From Vibrio ulleungensis (GTDB taxonomy: Bacteria > Pseudomonadota > Gammaproteobacteria > Enterobacterales > Vibrionaceae), in contig NZ_JAFEUM010000004.1 in NCBI RefSeq assembly GCF_016900875.1, positions 310,001-374,000 on the forward strand: DNA of 64,000 nucleotides. Direction: 5' to 3'. The notes under the pieces were generated by a model that had not been told where the DNA came from, ran no database searches, and saw only the letters and a program-made list of their open reading frames with translations. The position numbers and the translations under genes are program-made. This document shows positions 52,729-62,577 of the stretch, piece after piece. Position 1 is the first letter of the stretch. Each line of letters opens with the position of its first letter.

Positions 52729-53727
52729 CTAAATACGGCTTCGAACCTGAGCCGGTGATTTACCAGCCCATGAAGTATACGCTCGAGTGAATGAGTTGGT
52801 TTCTTGAAACCCCAATAAAAAAGAAATTTCAGTGAGTGGTAATTCCGTTTCATTCAAGTAGTAGCTCGCGAGATCTTCTCTAGCTTGGTTGAGCACACTT
52901 TGGTAACTGTTATTTTCGACTGACAGTTTGCGCTGTAGAGTCCGTTTACTCATGGCCAGCTGTGAGGCCACTACATCAATCGAGCTCTCTCCACTAGGAA
53001 GCAGACTCATTAATCGCTCGTACACCTTTTTAGAGAGTGTATCGGGCTCGTTGAGCGCGTCCAGCTTCTGTCGAATATCCCCCTCAAACAGCTTCAACAT
53101 CAACTGATTGTCGGTAAGAAATGGAATGCGAGCATCTTCTGCGGTAAATACCACTTGAGTATTGGTCCCTTGTGTCACCTGACAGCCAAAGTACTCTTCA
53201 TAGAGCTGAGTATTGTCTGGCAATTGAGGGACCACCACCTTAATAGGCTCGACGTGTTGCCGTGTCGCTAGGCGAGTAAGCTGCGTAAAAAAGACCAGTT
53301 CCGTAAGATTGACTGAAAGAGGCAGCGCACCGCTATATCCGTAACAGCTGATCTCAATCTGGGTATCAGCAGGGGTTTGTTCCAAAGCCAAAATCATTGG
53401 CCCTATTAAGGGCTTATATTCTTGCAGTCGTTTAAGTGCTGAGTTTAAATTTGGGCTACAAATTGCTGCGAATATTGGCACATCAAAGGTTTCAATGCTC
53501 ATCACTTGCGCCAGTTTAAGCGCAAATTCGATCCCTTGATCTTTTGCCGCCTTATCGATTCCACACCACAGTTGAAAATACTGCTCGGTCGTTAGCTGGA
53601 TTTTGGGTTGCTCAAACAACACCACAGGGAGATCGGCATAGCCAAGTGCCGCCTGTAAGTTGACGCCAACATCGTTAAACATCACTTTCCAGTTGGTAGG
53701 AATGGTAAATCTATCTGCTCGTCTCAT
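52729..53727 (-). CDS. AraC family regulator
   Basis: Protein of 332 residues. The N-terminal 200 residues are the arabinose-binding-like domain of the OruR/GadX-type group, and the C-terminal pair of helix-turn-helix motifs reads VVASQLAMSKRTLQRKLSVE and LTEISFLLGFQETNSFTRAY. It lies 28 bp downstream of the SDR gene on the same strand, so it is probably co-transcribed and may control that gene. Confidence 0.9.
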   Translation of the reverse strand: MRRADRFTIPTNWKVMFNDVGVNLQAALGYADLPVVLFEQPKIQLTTEQYFQLWCGIDKAAKDQGIEFALKLAQVMSIETFDVPIFAAICSPNLNSALKRLQEYKPLIGPMILALEQTPADTQIEISCYGYSGALPLSVNLTELVFFTQLTRLATRQHVEPIKVVVPQLPDNTQLYEEYFGCQVTQGTNTQVVFTAEDARIPFLTDNQLMLKLFEGDIRQKLDALNEPDTLSKKVYERLMSLLPSGESSIDVVASQLAMSKRTLQRKLSVENNSYQSVLNQAREDLASYYLNETELPLTEISFLLGFQETNSFTRAYTSWAGKSPAQVRSRI

Positions 53728-53755
53728 TGCAACTCTTCACTGTTTTAAGTACTCG

Positions 53756-54535
53756 TTAGTGACTTTTTTCCATGGTTTTGCGCGATATTTTCAACACCAA
53801 ATTGCGTGGCAGTAACGGTGTAATCCAATTGAGCATGAACTTTAATGGCGCCTCGTTAAACGCAACAAGGTCACCCTGTTCCATCGCTCTATAGCCACAC
53901 TCTGCCACCGACTTCGCAGATTTTGCATTTTTAAACAAGTCCACATCATCTAGGTCACTCGCAGAAGCAAAGCCTGTTGCAACTGCGCCTGGGCAGAGCG
54001 CCGTGACGGTCACGTTACTCTCTTTGACTTCTTCTGCAATCGCCTGACTAAATGACGTCACATAAGCTTTCGTAGCAAAGTATACCGCCTGAAGTGGGCC
54101 AGGAATAAACGATGCGGTTGAAGAAACATTAAGAATTTGACCACGATTGCGCGATACCATGCCTTTTAAATAAAAGTGCGTTAGGTCGGTAAGCGTTACC
54201 ATGTTTAATTGCATCATTGCTTGCTCGTCTGACAGTGCGCGTTCATGAAATTTACCATGCCCACCAAAGCCTGCATTATTGATCAATGTGTCTATTTGTA
54301 GGTTAAGAGCTTCGGTGTGCTCAAACAACTCTTGCGCGGCATTAGGCTGCGATAAATCAGATGTAACGACAGTAACGTTCACACCATGTTTCGCTTCAAG
54401 TTCATGTTTAAGAGCGTTTAGCTTGGCTTCTGAGCGAGCAACTAAAACCAAATCGCCCCCTTTTTGAGCGTGAATTGTGGCCAGTTCAAGTCCAATGCCG
54501 CCTGAAGCGCCTGTGATTAATGCTGTGTTTGACAT
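53756..54535 (-). CDS. Short-chain dehydrogenase/reductase
   Basis: Classical SDR of 259 residues. The cofactor motif TGASGGIGLELA is at about 7-18, NNAG follows, and the catalytic Ser and YFATK (Tyr, Lys) lie in NVSSTASFIPGPLQAVYFAT. VARSEAKL after the second strand favours NADP. The substrate is not evident. The C-terminus is basic and ends in a hydrophobic stretch that may touch the membrane. It heads a two-gene unit with the AraC regulator. Confidence 0.9.
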   Translation of the reverse strand: MSNTALITGASGGIGLELATIHAQKGGDLVLVARSEAKLNALKHELEAKHGVNVTVVTSDLSQPNAAQELFEHTEALNLQIDTLINNAGFGGHGKFHERALSDEQAMMQLNMVTLTDLTHFYLKGMVSRNRGQILNVSSTASFIPGPLQAVYFATKAYVTSFSQAIAEEVKESNVTVTALCPGAVATGFASASDLDDVDLFKNAKSAKSVAECGYRAMEQGDLVAFNEAPLKFMLNWITPLLPRNLVLKISRKTMEKSH

Positions 54536-54705
54536 AATAATTTCCCTTAGGTGAGACGGTTGTTGTGCTAACTCACATTGAGTCGATAGAGGCAGTATAG
54601 GGAATCAATACGTGCCAAGTTACATCAAAAGACGACAGGATACTATCCGATCGTGCCAACCTTTACTCACTGATTGGATGCACCCGAAATTTCTGGGTCT
54701 GGACT

Positions 54706-55674
54706 ATGCTTAAACGTCTATTAACCAATGGAATTCACCACATGGCTTCCTATCGCCAAAGATTACCCTTCAGGCCGAATACTCGAACCCTTTGTTATAC
54801 GGGAATAGATACTGAGCTCTGTTTTGTGCATCAAAAGATACTGCCAAAAGGAGCCACTTATCCATTGCTTAATAAAGCAGACGCACGAGATATTATTGAA
54901 GCCATGTATGTCGATTTGATCGCGCTCGCCAAGCAGCATAACGCATTGGTCATTCTGGATGCCATGACTTGGATAGCGAGTAGAGACCGAGGTGCCAAAA
55001 TCGGACTGACTCCCAAGCAGCTTGAAGCTTTTAACCTAGACGCTATCGACTTGATGCACAGTGTGCGAGCAAATCAGGATGATTTACCCACCCTATTGTC
55101 GGCTCAAATTGGACCAAGAGATGATGGCTACAGTGCCGAACACAAAATGTCTTGGGATGAGGCAAAGCGATACCATGGAGAGCAAATTAGTACTTATAGC
55201 AGCACGCCAGCAGATTTAATCACCGGCTCTACTCTCAGTTATGCGGACGAAGCGTTAGGTATCGTGTTGGCAGCCAAAGAGCATAATATGCCCGTGGTGA
55301 TCTCCTTTACGGTTGAACAAGATGGTCATCTCCCTAGTGGCATGTCACTTAAGAGTGCCATTGAGTATGTAGACCAAAACAGCGAGCACTACGCAGAGCA
55401 TTTTATGATCAACTGCGCGCACCCTGATCACTTTGCGCAGATTTTCAATCAGCAAGCCTGGGAGCAACGAATTAAAGGGATTATCGTCAATGCCTCTCGA
55501 TGCAGTCACGCAGAGCTCGATAATTGCGATACATTGGATGCGGGGGATCCAATTGAGTTAGGAGAATTAGTAGGAGACATCTGTCGCAACAACCCGCAAA
55601 TTAATGTGGTTGGCGGATGTTGCGGGACTAACTTTGAGCATCTTCAGGCAATATTACGAAACTTGCACAATTAA
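54706..55674 (+). CDS. Homocysteine S-methyltransferase family protein
   Basis: Protein of 322 residues with the Zn-dependent methyltransferase barrel. The zinc ligands are Cys in FMINCAHPDHF and the pair in VVGGCCGTNFEHL near the C-terminus. The N-terminal substrate loop is IDTELCF, less conserved than the usual DGGxET. Methyl donors for the family include S-methylmethionine and betaines, and this one cannot be assigned. The first twelve residues may not be translated, since an ATG follows at 54742. Confidence 0.8.
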   Translation: MLKRLLTNGIHHMASYRQRLPFRPNTRTLCYTGIDTELCFVHQKILPKGATYPLLNKADARDIIEAMYVDLIALAKQHNALVILDAMTWIASRDRGAKIGLTPKQLEAFNLDAIDLMHSVRANQDDLPTLLSAQIGPRDDGYSAEHKMSWDEAKRYHGEQISTYSSTPADLITGSTLSYADEALGIVLAAKEHNMPVVISFTVEQDGHLPSGMSLKSAIEYVDQNSEHYAEHFMINCAHPDHFAQIFNQQAWEQRIKGIIVNASRCSHAELDNCDTLDAGDPIELGELVGDICRNNPQINVVGGCCGTNFEHLQAILRNLHN

Positions 55675-55983
55675 GCTTTCCAATCAGCTCATTAGCGAAC
55701 ATCGACACCACGTTCGTTTCGACAAAGCAAAAACGGCAAGACTAAAAAAGCCCAACCGTTTTATTTCGCAAAATAGGGTCTGTTTAACAGGTAATTAGGG
55801 GGTTATTAAAACTGTGTTTAGACTTGAAAATCGAAGTTCTAGATAGTGTGGCTAAGCCCCAAAAGCGAATGTAATTGATGTACTCTTTCGCTCTAACGTT
55901 CGAAGAAAATTGCTGTCTCTTTTCTTTGACAACCCGTTTCGCCGTGCAGCAACTCATGGTTAAACAGAACCGACAGTTTACGC
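55675..55983. other. Intergenic stretch, nothing recognised
   Basis: No gene, clear terminator or repeat found between the methyltransferase and the converging lipoprotein gene. Confidence 0.4.
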
Positions 55984-56811
55984 CTATGGTTCAATATTCA
56001 AAGAATCAAATGGTTGACCAGCAGGGTTCTGCTTACTGTACATATTTCGCAAAACACGCTCTGCATTTTTATTGAATGCCGCGCCGTCCCCAAATCCATC
56101 AAAGTGGTTATTCATACCGAGGGCGTGTGCTAGTTCGTGCAAACTTACATCATTGTTCGCGATTGTTGTGCAGCTTGGGTCAGGGTATGCGCTGTCTAAG
56201 TTTATCCATGCATATCCACTGGACCATTTTGTTTTGTCTATACCATAATCGCTTCCTACAGCATAAGACACAATGCTAGTTGTGTATGGTGCCACTGAAA
56301 CCGTTCCTGAGCTGCAACTCCCCGGTGCTGTTCCTTGACTCCAAATGAAACCCCAGTCTGAAGGCAGTTCTGAGTAGTCGATATCAAAAAATGGGGTGTC
56401 ATCAAATTCAAGTGAGATAACGCCCTTTCTATCAAATAGTTGATATCCAATGATCTCTTCTGCTTTGTTTAAGGCGTATTCAAAACGAGGATCTTTAGAA
56501 TCTAAATAGTAGACAGGTATTAATTCACCATTATCTCTAAATCGGGTCAGATTAGGGAACTCTGGTGACGAGCTACCATCGGCAAAACAATACGTAGATG
56601 TACAGTAATCATCTTGGTACTCCTGTGAAACAAGTACACCCCAAGAACCATAAACATTTTGAGTACATGGAGCGGCTTCTGCTAGATTACTGCATTGAAT
56701 GAGAGCTGAAACTTCACTATCTGTCAGTGTTTTGTCTTCCTCACCACCATCGCTACCACCACAACCTGACAACACACCCAAAACAACGCTGGCTAATAAT
56801 GCTTTCTTCAT
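55984..56811 (-). CDS. Zincin-like lipoprotein
   Basis: Protein of 275 residues. MKKALLASVVLGVLSGCGGS has a lipobox (LSGC), so it is an envelope lipoprotein. Near the C-terminus, SLHELAHALGMNNHFDGFGD (His225-Glu226-xx-His229-xx-Gly232-xxx-His236) resembles the metzincin motif HExxHxxGxxH but with one extra residue before the last His. Cys pairs may form disulfides. Substrate unknown. It is alone between two intergenic regions. Confidence 0.75.
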   Translation of the reverse strand: MKKALLASVVLGVLSGCGGSDGGEEDKTLTDSEVSALIQCSNLAEAAPCTQNVYGSWGVLVSQEYQDDYCTSTYCFADGSSSPEFPNLTRFRDNGELIPVYYLDSKDPRFEYALNKAEEIIGYQLFDRKGVISLEFDDTPFFDIDYSELPSDWGFIWSQGTAPGSCSSGTVSVAPYTTSIVSYAVGSDYGIDKTKWSSGYAWINLDSAYPDPSCTTIANNDVSLHELAHALGMNNHFDGFGDGAAFNKNAERVLRNMYSKQNPAGQPFDSLNIEP

Positions 56812-57035
56812 AAAACTTCCAATTCTTTATGATATAAAAATCAATGGATTGTCATGTATGTAAGCAAATGTGGCTAGTTTGAGTTTGTTACAAAATGTGT
56901 TATTGCAAGAGTCTCCTTGGCTGTCTTAGCTTGAGTGTCCTGTAGATGTTGAGTCTACGCTAAATAAGCGTGACCATTTTCAAACTTACCTGAGGAGTAA
57001 TGGTGGTTTATAGCTCTATTCAGAGGCTGATACAC

Positions 57036-57085
57036 TTAAGCTCAGACGCCCTGCAAAACTTAATTTGTCGAGTGTCTGAGCTTAA
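57036..57085. repeat. Inverted repeat 3' of the ROK gene
   Basis: Perfect arms TTAAGCTCAGAC/GTCTGAGCTTAA around 26 bases, 16 bp after the ROK stop. It has no T run but is placed where a terminator or 3'-stabilising hairpin would lie. Confidence 0.6.
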
Positions 57086-57100
57086 TGGTGACATTGACTA

Positions 57101-57997
57101 TTAACGAGCCAACCACGCCGCGCCGCGCACGCCACTGCTGTCACCGTATTTAGCTTTTTGGATGTTGACCTTGGGTTCTGCGGCAAAGATGTATTGAGTG
57201 ATCGCTTCTGACACATCAGGGTAAAGTCTATCGATATTGGACAACCCACCGCCGAACACTATGGTATGTGGATCCAAAATGTTAGTGACCGTTGCAAAAC
57301 TGCGGGCCATTTGATCCACCAGCAGACGATAAGCCGCTGTAGCTTCAGCATCACCTTGCGCGACCAGTTCCATGATCTGCTTCGGTTTCAGTGACTTGCC
57401 ATATTTGTGATTGTACTGATCGGAAAAGCCCGTTCCCGAGATGTATTGCTCAATGCAGCGCTGACGACCACAATAACAAGGGCCAATGTCGCCATCGACT
57501 TGTGGATCGTAACCTGGCAATGGGTTGTGCCCCCATTCGCCACTAATGGCATTTGCTCCGGTAAGGACTTGCTGATTGATTACCACGCCACCACCACATC
57601 CAGTGCCAAGAATAGCGCCAAAGACGATCTCACCACCTTTGCCTGCACCGTCAACTGCTTCCGATAAAGCAAAGCAATTTGCATCGTTGGCAATGCGTAC
57701 GTCCATGCTAAGGCGTTGACTCAGATCGCCAATCACATCTTGCCCAATTAGGAACACGCTGTTGGCATTTTGCATCAATCCAGTCACAGGCGAAACAGCT
57801 CCAGGAAGGCCACAACCAATGCGGGTAAACTCACCCACTTCCTGTTTGACCAATGCGACTAAACCTTCGACGCAATCCAAAAACTCTGGGTAATTATCTG
57901 GCGTAGGCACGCGATGCACAAAGCGTTCTTCACCTTGCTCACTGAGCACTTTTGCTTCGATTTTAGTCCCACCAATATCTAAACCTACTAGCATCAT
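57101..57997 (-). CDS. ROK family sugar kinase
   Basis: Kinase of 298 residues. MMLVGLDIGGTKIEAKVL is the ATP-binding start, GCGLPGAVSP and the ROK signature region GEWGHNPLPGYDPQV are present, and CYCGRQRCIEQYISG gives the zinc-binding Cys residues with His in GEWGHN. Zinc-type ROK kinases act on glucose, fructose or N-acetylglucosamine. The GH3 gene four bases upstream suggests glucose released from beta-glucosides. ATG at 57997 has GAGGAA before it. Confidence 0.88.
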   Translation of the reverse strand: MMLVGLDIGGTKIEAKVLSEQGEERFVHRVPTPDNYPEFLDCVEGLVALVKQEVGEFTRIGCGLPGAVSPVTGLMQNANSVFLIGQDVIGDLSQRLSMDVRIANDANCFALSEAVDGAGKGGEIVFGAILGTGCGGGVVINQQVLTGANAISGEWGHNPLPGYDPQVDGDIGPCYCGRQRCIEQYISGTGFSDQYNHKYGKSLKPKQIMELVAQGDAEATAAYRLLVDQMARSFATVTNILDPHTIVFGGGLSNIDRLYPDVSEAITQYIFAAEPKVNIQKAKYGDSSGVRGAAWLAR

Positions 57998-58001
57998 TGC
58001 G

Positions 58002-60536
58002 TTATTCCTCTTTAACCAGCGGCTCCAAACGAACGTTGGCGACCACAAATTGAGCCGACCCTTCACTGTGCAGTTTAAACAATGTGGTGCGTTCACTCTG
58101 TGACATTGAAATCACATCGTGCACACGAAATGAAAGGGTATGGAAATCGTGAGTCTGCTCACTGAGCTGAGAAGATATATCGATTGGCGTAGACGCCTCA
58201 CCCATAGACAGCCACACTGGATGGGTCGCAGCTTGATAGACTTTCACATCAAAGCATAACTGCCCTTCTACAATCCACGTCATAAGTGACTGAGAGTCGC
58301 CATCGGCAGTGATGATCTCTAGCGCACTGTCGCTATTTTCAAACTCACACAAGATCGAATCTTGCTGTTGTAAGCAGTTATAAGGCTGTGTCGATAAACC
58401 TTCAAACTGTTGTGGGTTGTTGCGAGAGACATGATGCTGCTGATGGCTATCTTTCACCACCATTTCAAACTCTCCGGCCACCGACGCAACACCAAACAGA
58501 TGCATCTCGCTAGACAATGAGTCATCTTGTTCAAATTCAGTCAGCGCCAAATGGTCAAGATCTCGCTTACTAGGATTGGCGTAGCTCAAGCCATAGCCAT
58601 ATTCGAACAGCGGCGCATGTTCACCACGTGGATCTTGTTCATTGGCATGGATTTGATAGTTTTCGATGTGGGGCAACAAGCGATGCACCGCAAAACTGTC
58701 GGGGCGATTTGGCCAACTAAAGGACAACGAGCCAACAAAATCATGCTTGATGTTGCCTTCCTCGTCGCGCAGCAATACATCGGTAATACCAAGACCTTCA
58801 CTTCCAGGCAGAAACGCCGCGACAAAGGCATCGCATTGATTAATTTGCTGATTCATATACAGCGGCCTGCCACTAAAGAACAACGCAATCACTTTAATGC
58901 CCGCCTCTTTCAGCCGAGTAATTTTTTCGCAGTCATGTGCATAGCGGCGCTTGATGGTCGAGAACTCTAACGAATGGCCCGGTTTGATGTCGCCAATCAT
59001 TTCTGCGTAAGGGTCTTCTCCAAAGGCGACAATGGCCACTTTTGCGTCTTTAAAATCGCTCGATAAGTCAGCGTCGAAAATAACGTTGCTGCTTCCAAGC
59101 TCTTTCTCTAAAGCGCCGCGAACGGTTACTGCATTAGGAAAATCCGACGCTAAGTTTTCATCACCTTGCCAAGTGAGATTCCAGCCCCCCGCTTGTTTGG
59201 TTAAATCATCGGCCGCAGACCCAGTTAATAGTACTTTTTGACTAAGAGAAAGAGGCAGAAGATTGTGGTTGTTTTTCAACAGCACCAGTGACTTTCTCAC
59301 GGCTTCTCGAGCCACAAGCCGATGCTCAGGCGCGCCAATCAGGTTTTGAATACCCGACAATGAGCGTTTATTGGGTCGTGCTTTTTCCCACAGGCCAGCG
59401 CGCTTTTTCACACGTAAGATACGTAAAACAGCGTCATTTATACGAGCCATCGGAATGGCTCCAGACTCGACGTCAGCAATGGTTTTTTCGAATGCTGCTA
59501 CCCAATGCTCTTGGTCGGTAATCATTAAAATATCGTTACCCGCATTGATGCAATACGTCGCGTCATCATCGGTACATTTGCTGACTTCTGCATGACCATT
59601 CCAGTCGGTCACGATCAATCCGTCAAAGCCCATTTGCATCTTGAGCACGTCAGTTAGCAGGTACTTACTTCCATGAATCTTATGATTGTAGCTGACGCCA
59701 TCACTAGCACTTAAGTCGTAGTTTGCGTCATCAACCCAAGTATTAAATGAAGACATCACCACTTGAGCGCCTGCATTCAAACCACTGAAGTATCCACCAG
59801 CGTGCAGGTTTCGCAACAGATCTTCGGAGTAATCATTGTTGCCTCGATCGACGCCCTGGTAGGTGCCACCATCACCAAGCCAATGCTTCACATTGGAGAT
59901 CACTTTTTGATCGCTGCGTAACGATTTACCGTCACCTTGTAGCCCTTTCACCATGCGCGCAGCATAGTGATAAGTGATCGCAGAATCTTCTGAGTAACCT
60001 TCGTAGGTACGTCCCCAACGTAAATCACGAGGCGCAGCTACTGTCGGTGCAAAAGTCCAATCTAACCCAGTTGCGGCGATCTCGATGGCGGTGATTTCAC
60101 CAATGCGTTCAATTAAGTCTGGATCGCGGGTACACCCCAGCCCAATATTGTGTGGAAATAGCGTCGCGTCATACACGTTGTTATGGCCGTGAACTGCATC
60201 GGTTGCCCACATAAATGGAATACGAAACGGTCTGTCGGCGTAGGCGTCTTCTAATGCTTGCCAAAACTCGTCGGCTTTGTCTGCCCACTGCTCAGCGGTC
60301 GCGTATTTGTTTTCGTTAATCCAAGTTCCACCACCATTAAGAATGGACCCAAGCTTGTATTTCTTAGCAAGCTCTGGTGTCACACCTCGTAAGTTGGGTT
60401 GGATCATTTGACCCACCTTCTCTTCCAAGGTCATCTGCGACAAAATCTGGCTGATCTCGCGCTCAATGACGGGGTCTTGAGTAATGGCCGAATCTATTCT
60501 CGGCCAATCGGCAAAATAAGGAATGCTTTCGTTCAT
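58002..60536 (-). CDS. GH3 beta-glucosidase, probably cytoplasmic
   Basis: Glycoside hydrolase of 844 residues without a signal peptide. The (beta/alpha)8 domain has MWATDAVHGHNNV, KHWLGDGGTYQGVDRG and the nucleophile Asp311 in GLIVTDWNGHAEV. The second domain (VLLTGSAADDLTKQAGGWNLTW-like start) and the C-terminal part follow, with EFSTIKRRY near the expected acid/base region. It cleaves cello- or other beta-gluco-oligosaccharides delivered by the Opp-type transporter encoded just upstream. ATG at 60536 is used because the GTG at 60551 lies inside the preceding gene. Confidence 0.88.
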   Translation of the reverse strand: MNESIPYFADWPRIDSAITQDPVIEREISQILSQMTLEEKVGQMIQPNLRGVTPELAKKYKLGSILNGGGTWINENKYATAEQWADKADEFWQALEDAYADRPFRIPFMWATDAVHGHNNVYDATLFPHNIGLGCTRDPDLIERIGEITAIEIAATGLDWTFAPTVAAPRDLRWGRTYEGYSEDSAITYHYAARMVKGLQGDGKSLRSDQKVISNVKHWLGDGGTYQGVDRGNNDYSEDLLRNLHAGGYFSGLNAGAQVVMSSFNTWVDDANYDLSASDGVSYNHKIHGSKYLLTDVLKMQMGFDGLIVTDWNGHAEVSKCTDDDATYCINAGNDILMITDQEHWVAAFEKTIADVESGAIPMARINDAVLRILRVKKRAGLWEKARPNKRSLSGIQNLIGAPEHRLVAREAVRKSLVLLKNNHNLLPLSLSQKVLLTGSAADDLTKQAGGWNLTWQGDENLASDFPNAVTVRGALEKELGSSNVIFDADLSSDFKDAKVAIVAFGEDPYAEMIGDIKPGHSLEFSTIKRRYAHDCEKITRLKEAGIKVIALFFSGRPLYMNQQINQCDAFVAAFLPGSEGLGITDVLLRDEEGNIKHDFVGSLSFSWPNRPDSFAVHRLLPHIENYQIHANEQDPRGEHAPLFEYGYGLSYANPSKRDLDHLALTEFEQDDSLSSEMHLFGVASVAGEFEMVVKDSHQQHHVSRNNPQQFEGLSTQPYNCLQQQDSILCEFENSDSALEIITADGDSQSLMTWIVEGQLCFDVKVYQAATHPVWLSMGEASTPIDISSQLSEQTHDFHTLSFRVHDVISMSQSERTTLFKLHSEGSAQFVVANVRLEPLVKEE

Positions 60537-60543
60537 ATCTTCT

Positions 60544-61587
60544 CTACACAAACAGGTGACAGCGGGTAAAGTGACCCGGTTCTATTTCAACAGGATCCGG
60601 TAATGTTTCACTGCATTGTGGTTTTGCTTGAGGGCAACGCGCGGCATAAGGGCAACCCTTATGCTTAGGCGACCACATCGGCGTTTCCATTGAACGATGG
60701 GTCGGCAACTTCTCGTGTATACTTCGGCTCGGATCGGGCACCGCCGCCAGCAAAAGCTGGGTATACGGATGTTGCGGGTTTTGCGTCACCGATTCCGTTG
60801 ATCCCCACTCGACCATATGGCCGCAGTACAGCACCACAATGTCCTCCGCAAAATAACGTGCGGTGGCTATATCGTGTGTAATATACATGAAAGCCTTGCC
60901 CATTTCGTGCTTCATTTCGTTCATTAAATTAAGCACACCGATGCGTATCGACACATCCAACATCGACGTAGGTTCATCCGCCAATATCACCTTGGCACCT
61001 ATCGCGAGGGTTTTCGCCAAGAACACACGCTGACGTTGCCCGCCCGAAAGCTGATGTGGGAACTTATCTAATACCTCTTTCGGTGGGGTAAGCCCTACCT
61101 TAGTTAAAATTTTAATCAGTTGATAATCCATCTCTTTGCCTGGCTTCATGCCATGATGGATTTGCAAAGGTCGCATTAAATGGTAGCGAATGGTATGCAA
61201 TGGATTTAAGGAGCTAAAGGGGTCTTGAAACACCATCTGTACTTCACGGCGGTACGCATCAAGCTCATCTGACTTCGTGATATCGTCGATGTTCATACCG
61301 TAGTAATAAATCCCACCCTCAGTTGCCTTGTGGATTTTAGTGGCAATTTTTGCGCTGGTGCTTTTGCCGCACCCAGACTCACCCACCACTGCTAAACAGC
61401 GGCCGGCACGCAGTTGAAAATCTAAGCCATTGACGGCACGTAAATACTCTTTAGGTCCAAAAACCGATTTGCCTTTCTTACGAAAATCGATGGTAAGACC
61501 CTTCGCCTCCAAAATCAGAGGGTACTGCTTATCAAACTCTTCTGCTGTCAACGTACTGGTTTCTTGGGCCATTGTGTGTGCGTTCAT
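60544..61587 (-). CDS. Oligosaccharide/oligopeptide ABC transporter ATPase (OppF type)
   Basis: ATPase of 347 residues. Walker A GESGCGKST, signature HQLSGGQRQRV, Walker B ILADEPTSMLD and the H loop ITHDIA are present. The C-terminal oligo_HPY domain has CPYAARCPQAKPQC, which can bind an iron-sulfur cluster in some family members. The ATG directly follows the stop of the OppD-type gene, with AGGAGG before it. In vibrios, Opp-like systems in sugar-hydrolase clusters import beta-linked oligosaccharides, which fits the GH3 gene downstream. Confidence 0.92.
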   Translation of the reverse strand: MNAHTMAQETSTLTAEEFDKQYPLILEAKGLTIDFRKKGKSVFGPKEYLRAVNGLDFQLRAGRCLAVVGESGCGKSTSAKIATKIHKATEGGIYYYGMNIDDITKSDELDAYRREVQMVFQDPFSSLNPLHTIRYHLMRPLQIHHGMKPGKEMDYQLIKILTKVGLTPPKEVLDKFPHQLSGGQRQRVFLAKTLAIGAKVILADEPTSMLDVSIRIGVLNLMNEMKHEMGKAFMYITHDIATARYFAEDIVVLYCGHMVEWGSTESVTQNPQHPYTQLLLAAVPDPSRSIHEKLPTHRSMETPMWSPKHKGCPYAARCPQAKPQCSETLPDPVEIEPGHFTRCHLFV

Positions 61588-62577
61588 TTAAGCCTCCTGC
61601 GCAACAGACTGAATTTCGAGTGGAGTGTGGCAAGCAACCCAGCGCTGCTCTCCACTGCTTTCTAGAGTGGGTTTTGCTCTATGGCACACATCGCTGGCGT
61701 GGAAACAGCGCGGTGCAAAACGGCACCCTTGCGGCACATTATTAAGATCCAGCGGAGAGCCAGGGATCCCCTTCATCTCTTGTAATTCACCATGTAAGGT
61801 TGGGAATGAATCCCCTAAGCCATGGGCGTACGGGTGCATTGGCTGACTCAATATCTCTTTTGAAGGTGCAAGCTCAACCAATTGGCCTGAGTACATGATG
61901 CCGATTCGGTCACACAACTCGACCATCAAGCTGAGATCGTGGGTGATAAACAAAATTGAAAAACCAAACTCTTCCTTAAGTTGATAGACCTTCTGTAAGA
62001 TTTCTCTTTGCACCACTACATCGAGTGCCGTGGTAGGCTCGTCCATGATCAATAAGCGAGGTTTAAGCGCTAACGCCATTGCGATCACCACGCGCTGACG
62101 CATTCCTCCAGAAAACTGGTGGGGATAGTCAAATAATCGTTCGGTGGGGATGTCGACGATTCGCAGCAGGTCTTTGGCTTTTTCTATCGACTCTTCGCGG
62201 GTTTTCACCACATTGTGAGCATCAAAAATATCCCAAAACTGGTACTCGATAGTTTTGACTGGGTTCAAACAGTTCATGGCGCTTTGAAATACCATCGACG
62301 TGTCTTTCCAGCGAAAGTCTCTCAGTTCCTCATCGCTCATTTTCAGTACATCACGGCCATCACACAGTATTTCGCCATCGGAAATCAATGCAGGTGGACG
62401 GTGCAAGCGCATTAAGGCATAAGCAATGGTCGATTTACCACAACCAGACTCCCCTGCCAGCCCCAAAATTTCACCTTCACCAATGTGAAAGCTAACATCA
62501 TTGACCGCGCGAACTTTGCCTTCAAAGGTGACGTAATCAACGCTCAAGTTTTTTACTTCTATCAGTTTTTTCATCAC
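61588..62577 (-). CDS. Oligosaccharide/oligopeptide ABC transporter ATPase (OppD type)
   Basis: ATPase of 329 residues with GESGCGKST, HQFSGGMRQRV, LLIMDEPTTALD and the H loop ITHDLS. The C-terminal oligo_HPY domain has CRFAPRCFHASDVC. Its start overlaps the stop of the permease gene by four bases (ATGA). It pairs with the OppF-type ATPase as a heterodimer. Confidence 0.92.
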   Translation of the reverse strand: MMKKLIEVKNLSVDYVTFEGKVRAVNDVSFHIGEGEILGLAGESGCGKSTIAYALMRLHRPPALISDGEILCDGRDVLKMSDEELRDFRWKDTSMVFQSAMNCLNPVKTIEYQFWDIFDAHNVVKTREESIEKAKDLLRIVDIPTERLFDYPHQFSGGMRQRVVIAMALALKPRLLIMDEPTTALDVVVQREILQKVYQLKEEFGFSILFITHDLSLMVELCDRIGIMYSGQLVELAPSKEILSQPMHPYAHGLGDSFPTLHGELQEMKGIPGSPLDLNNVPQGCRFAPRCFHASDVCHRAKPTLESSGEQRWVACHTPLEIQSVAQEA

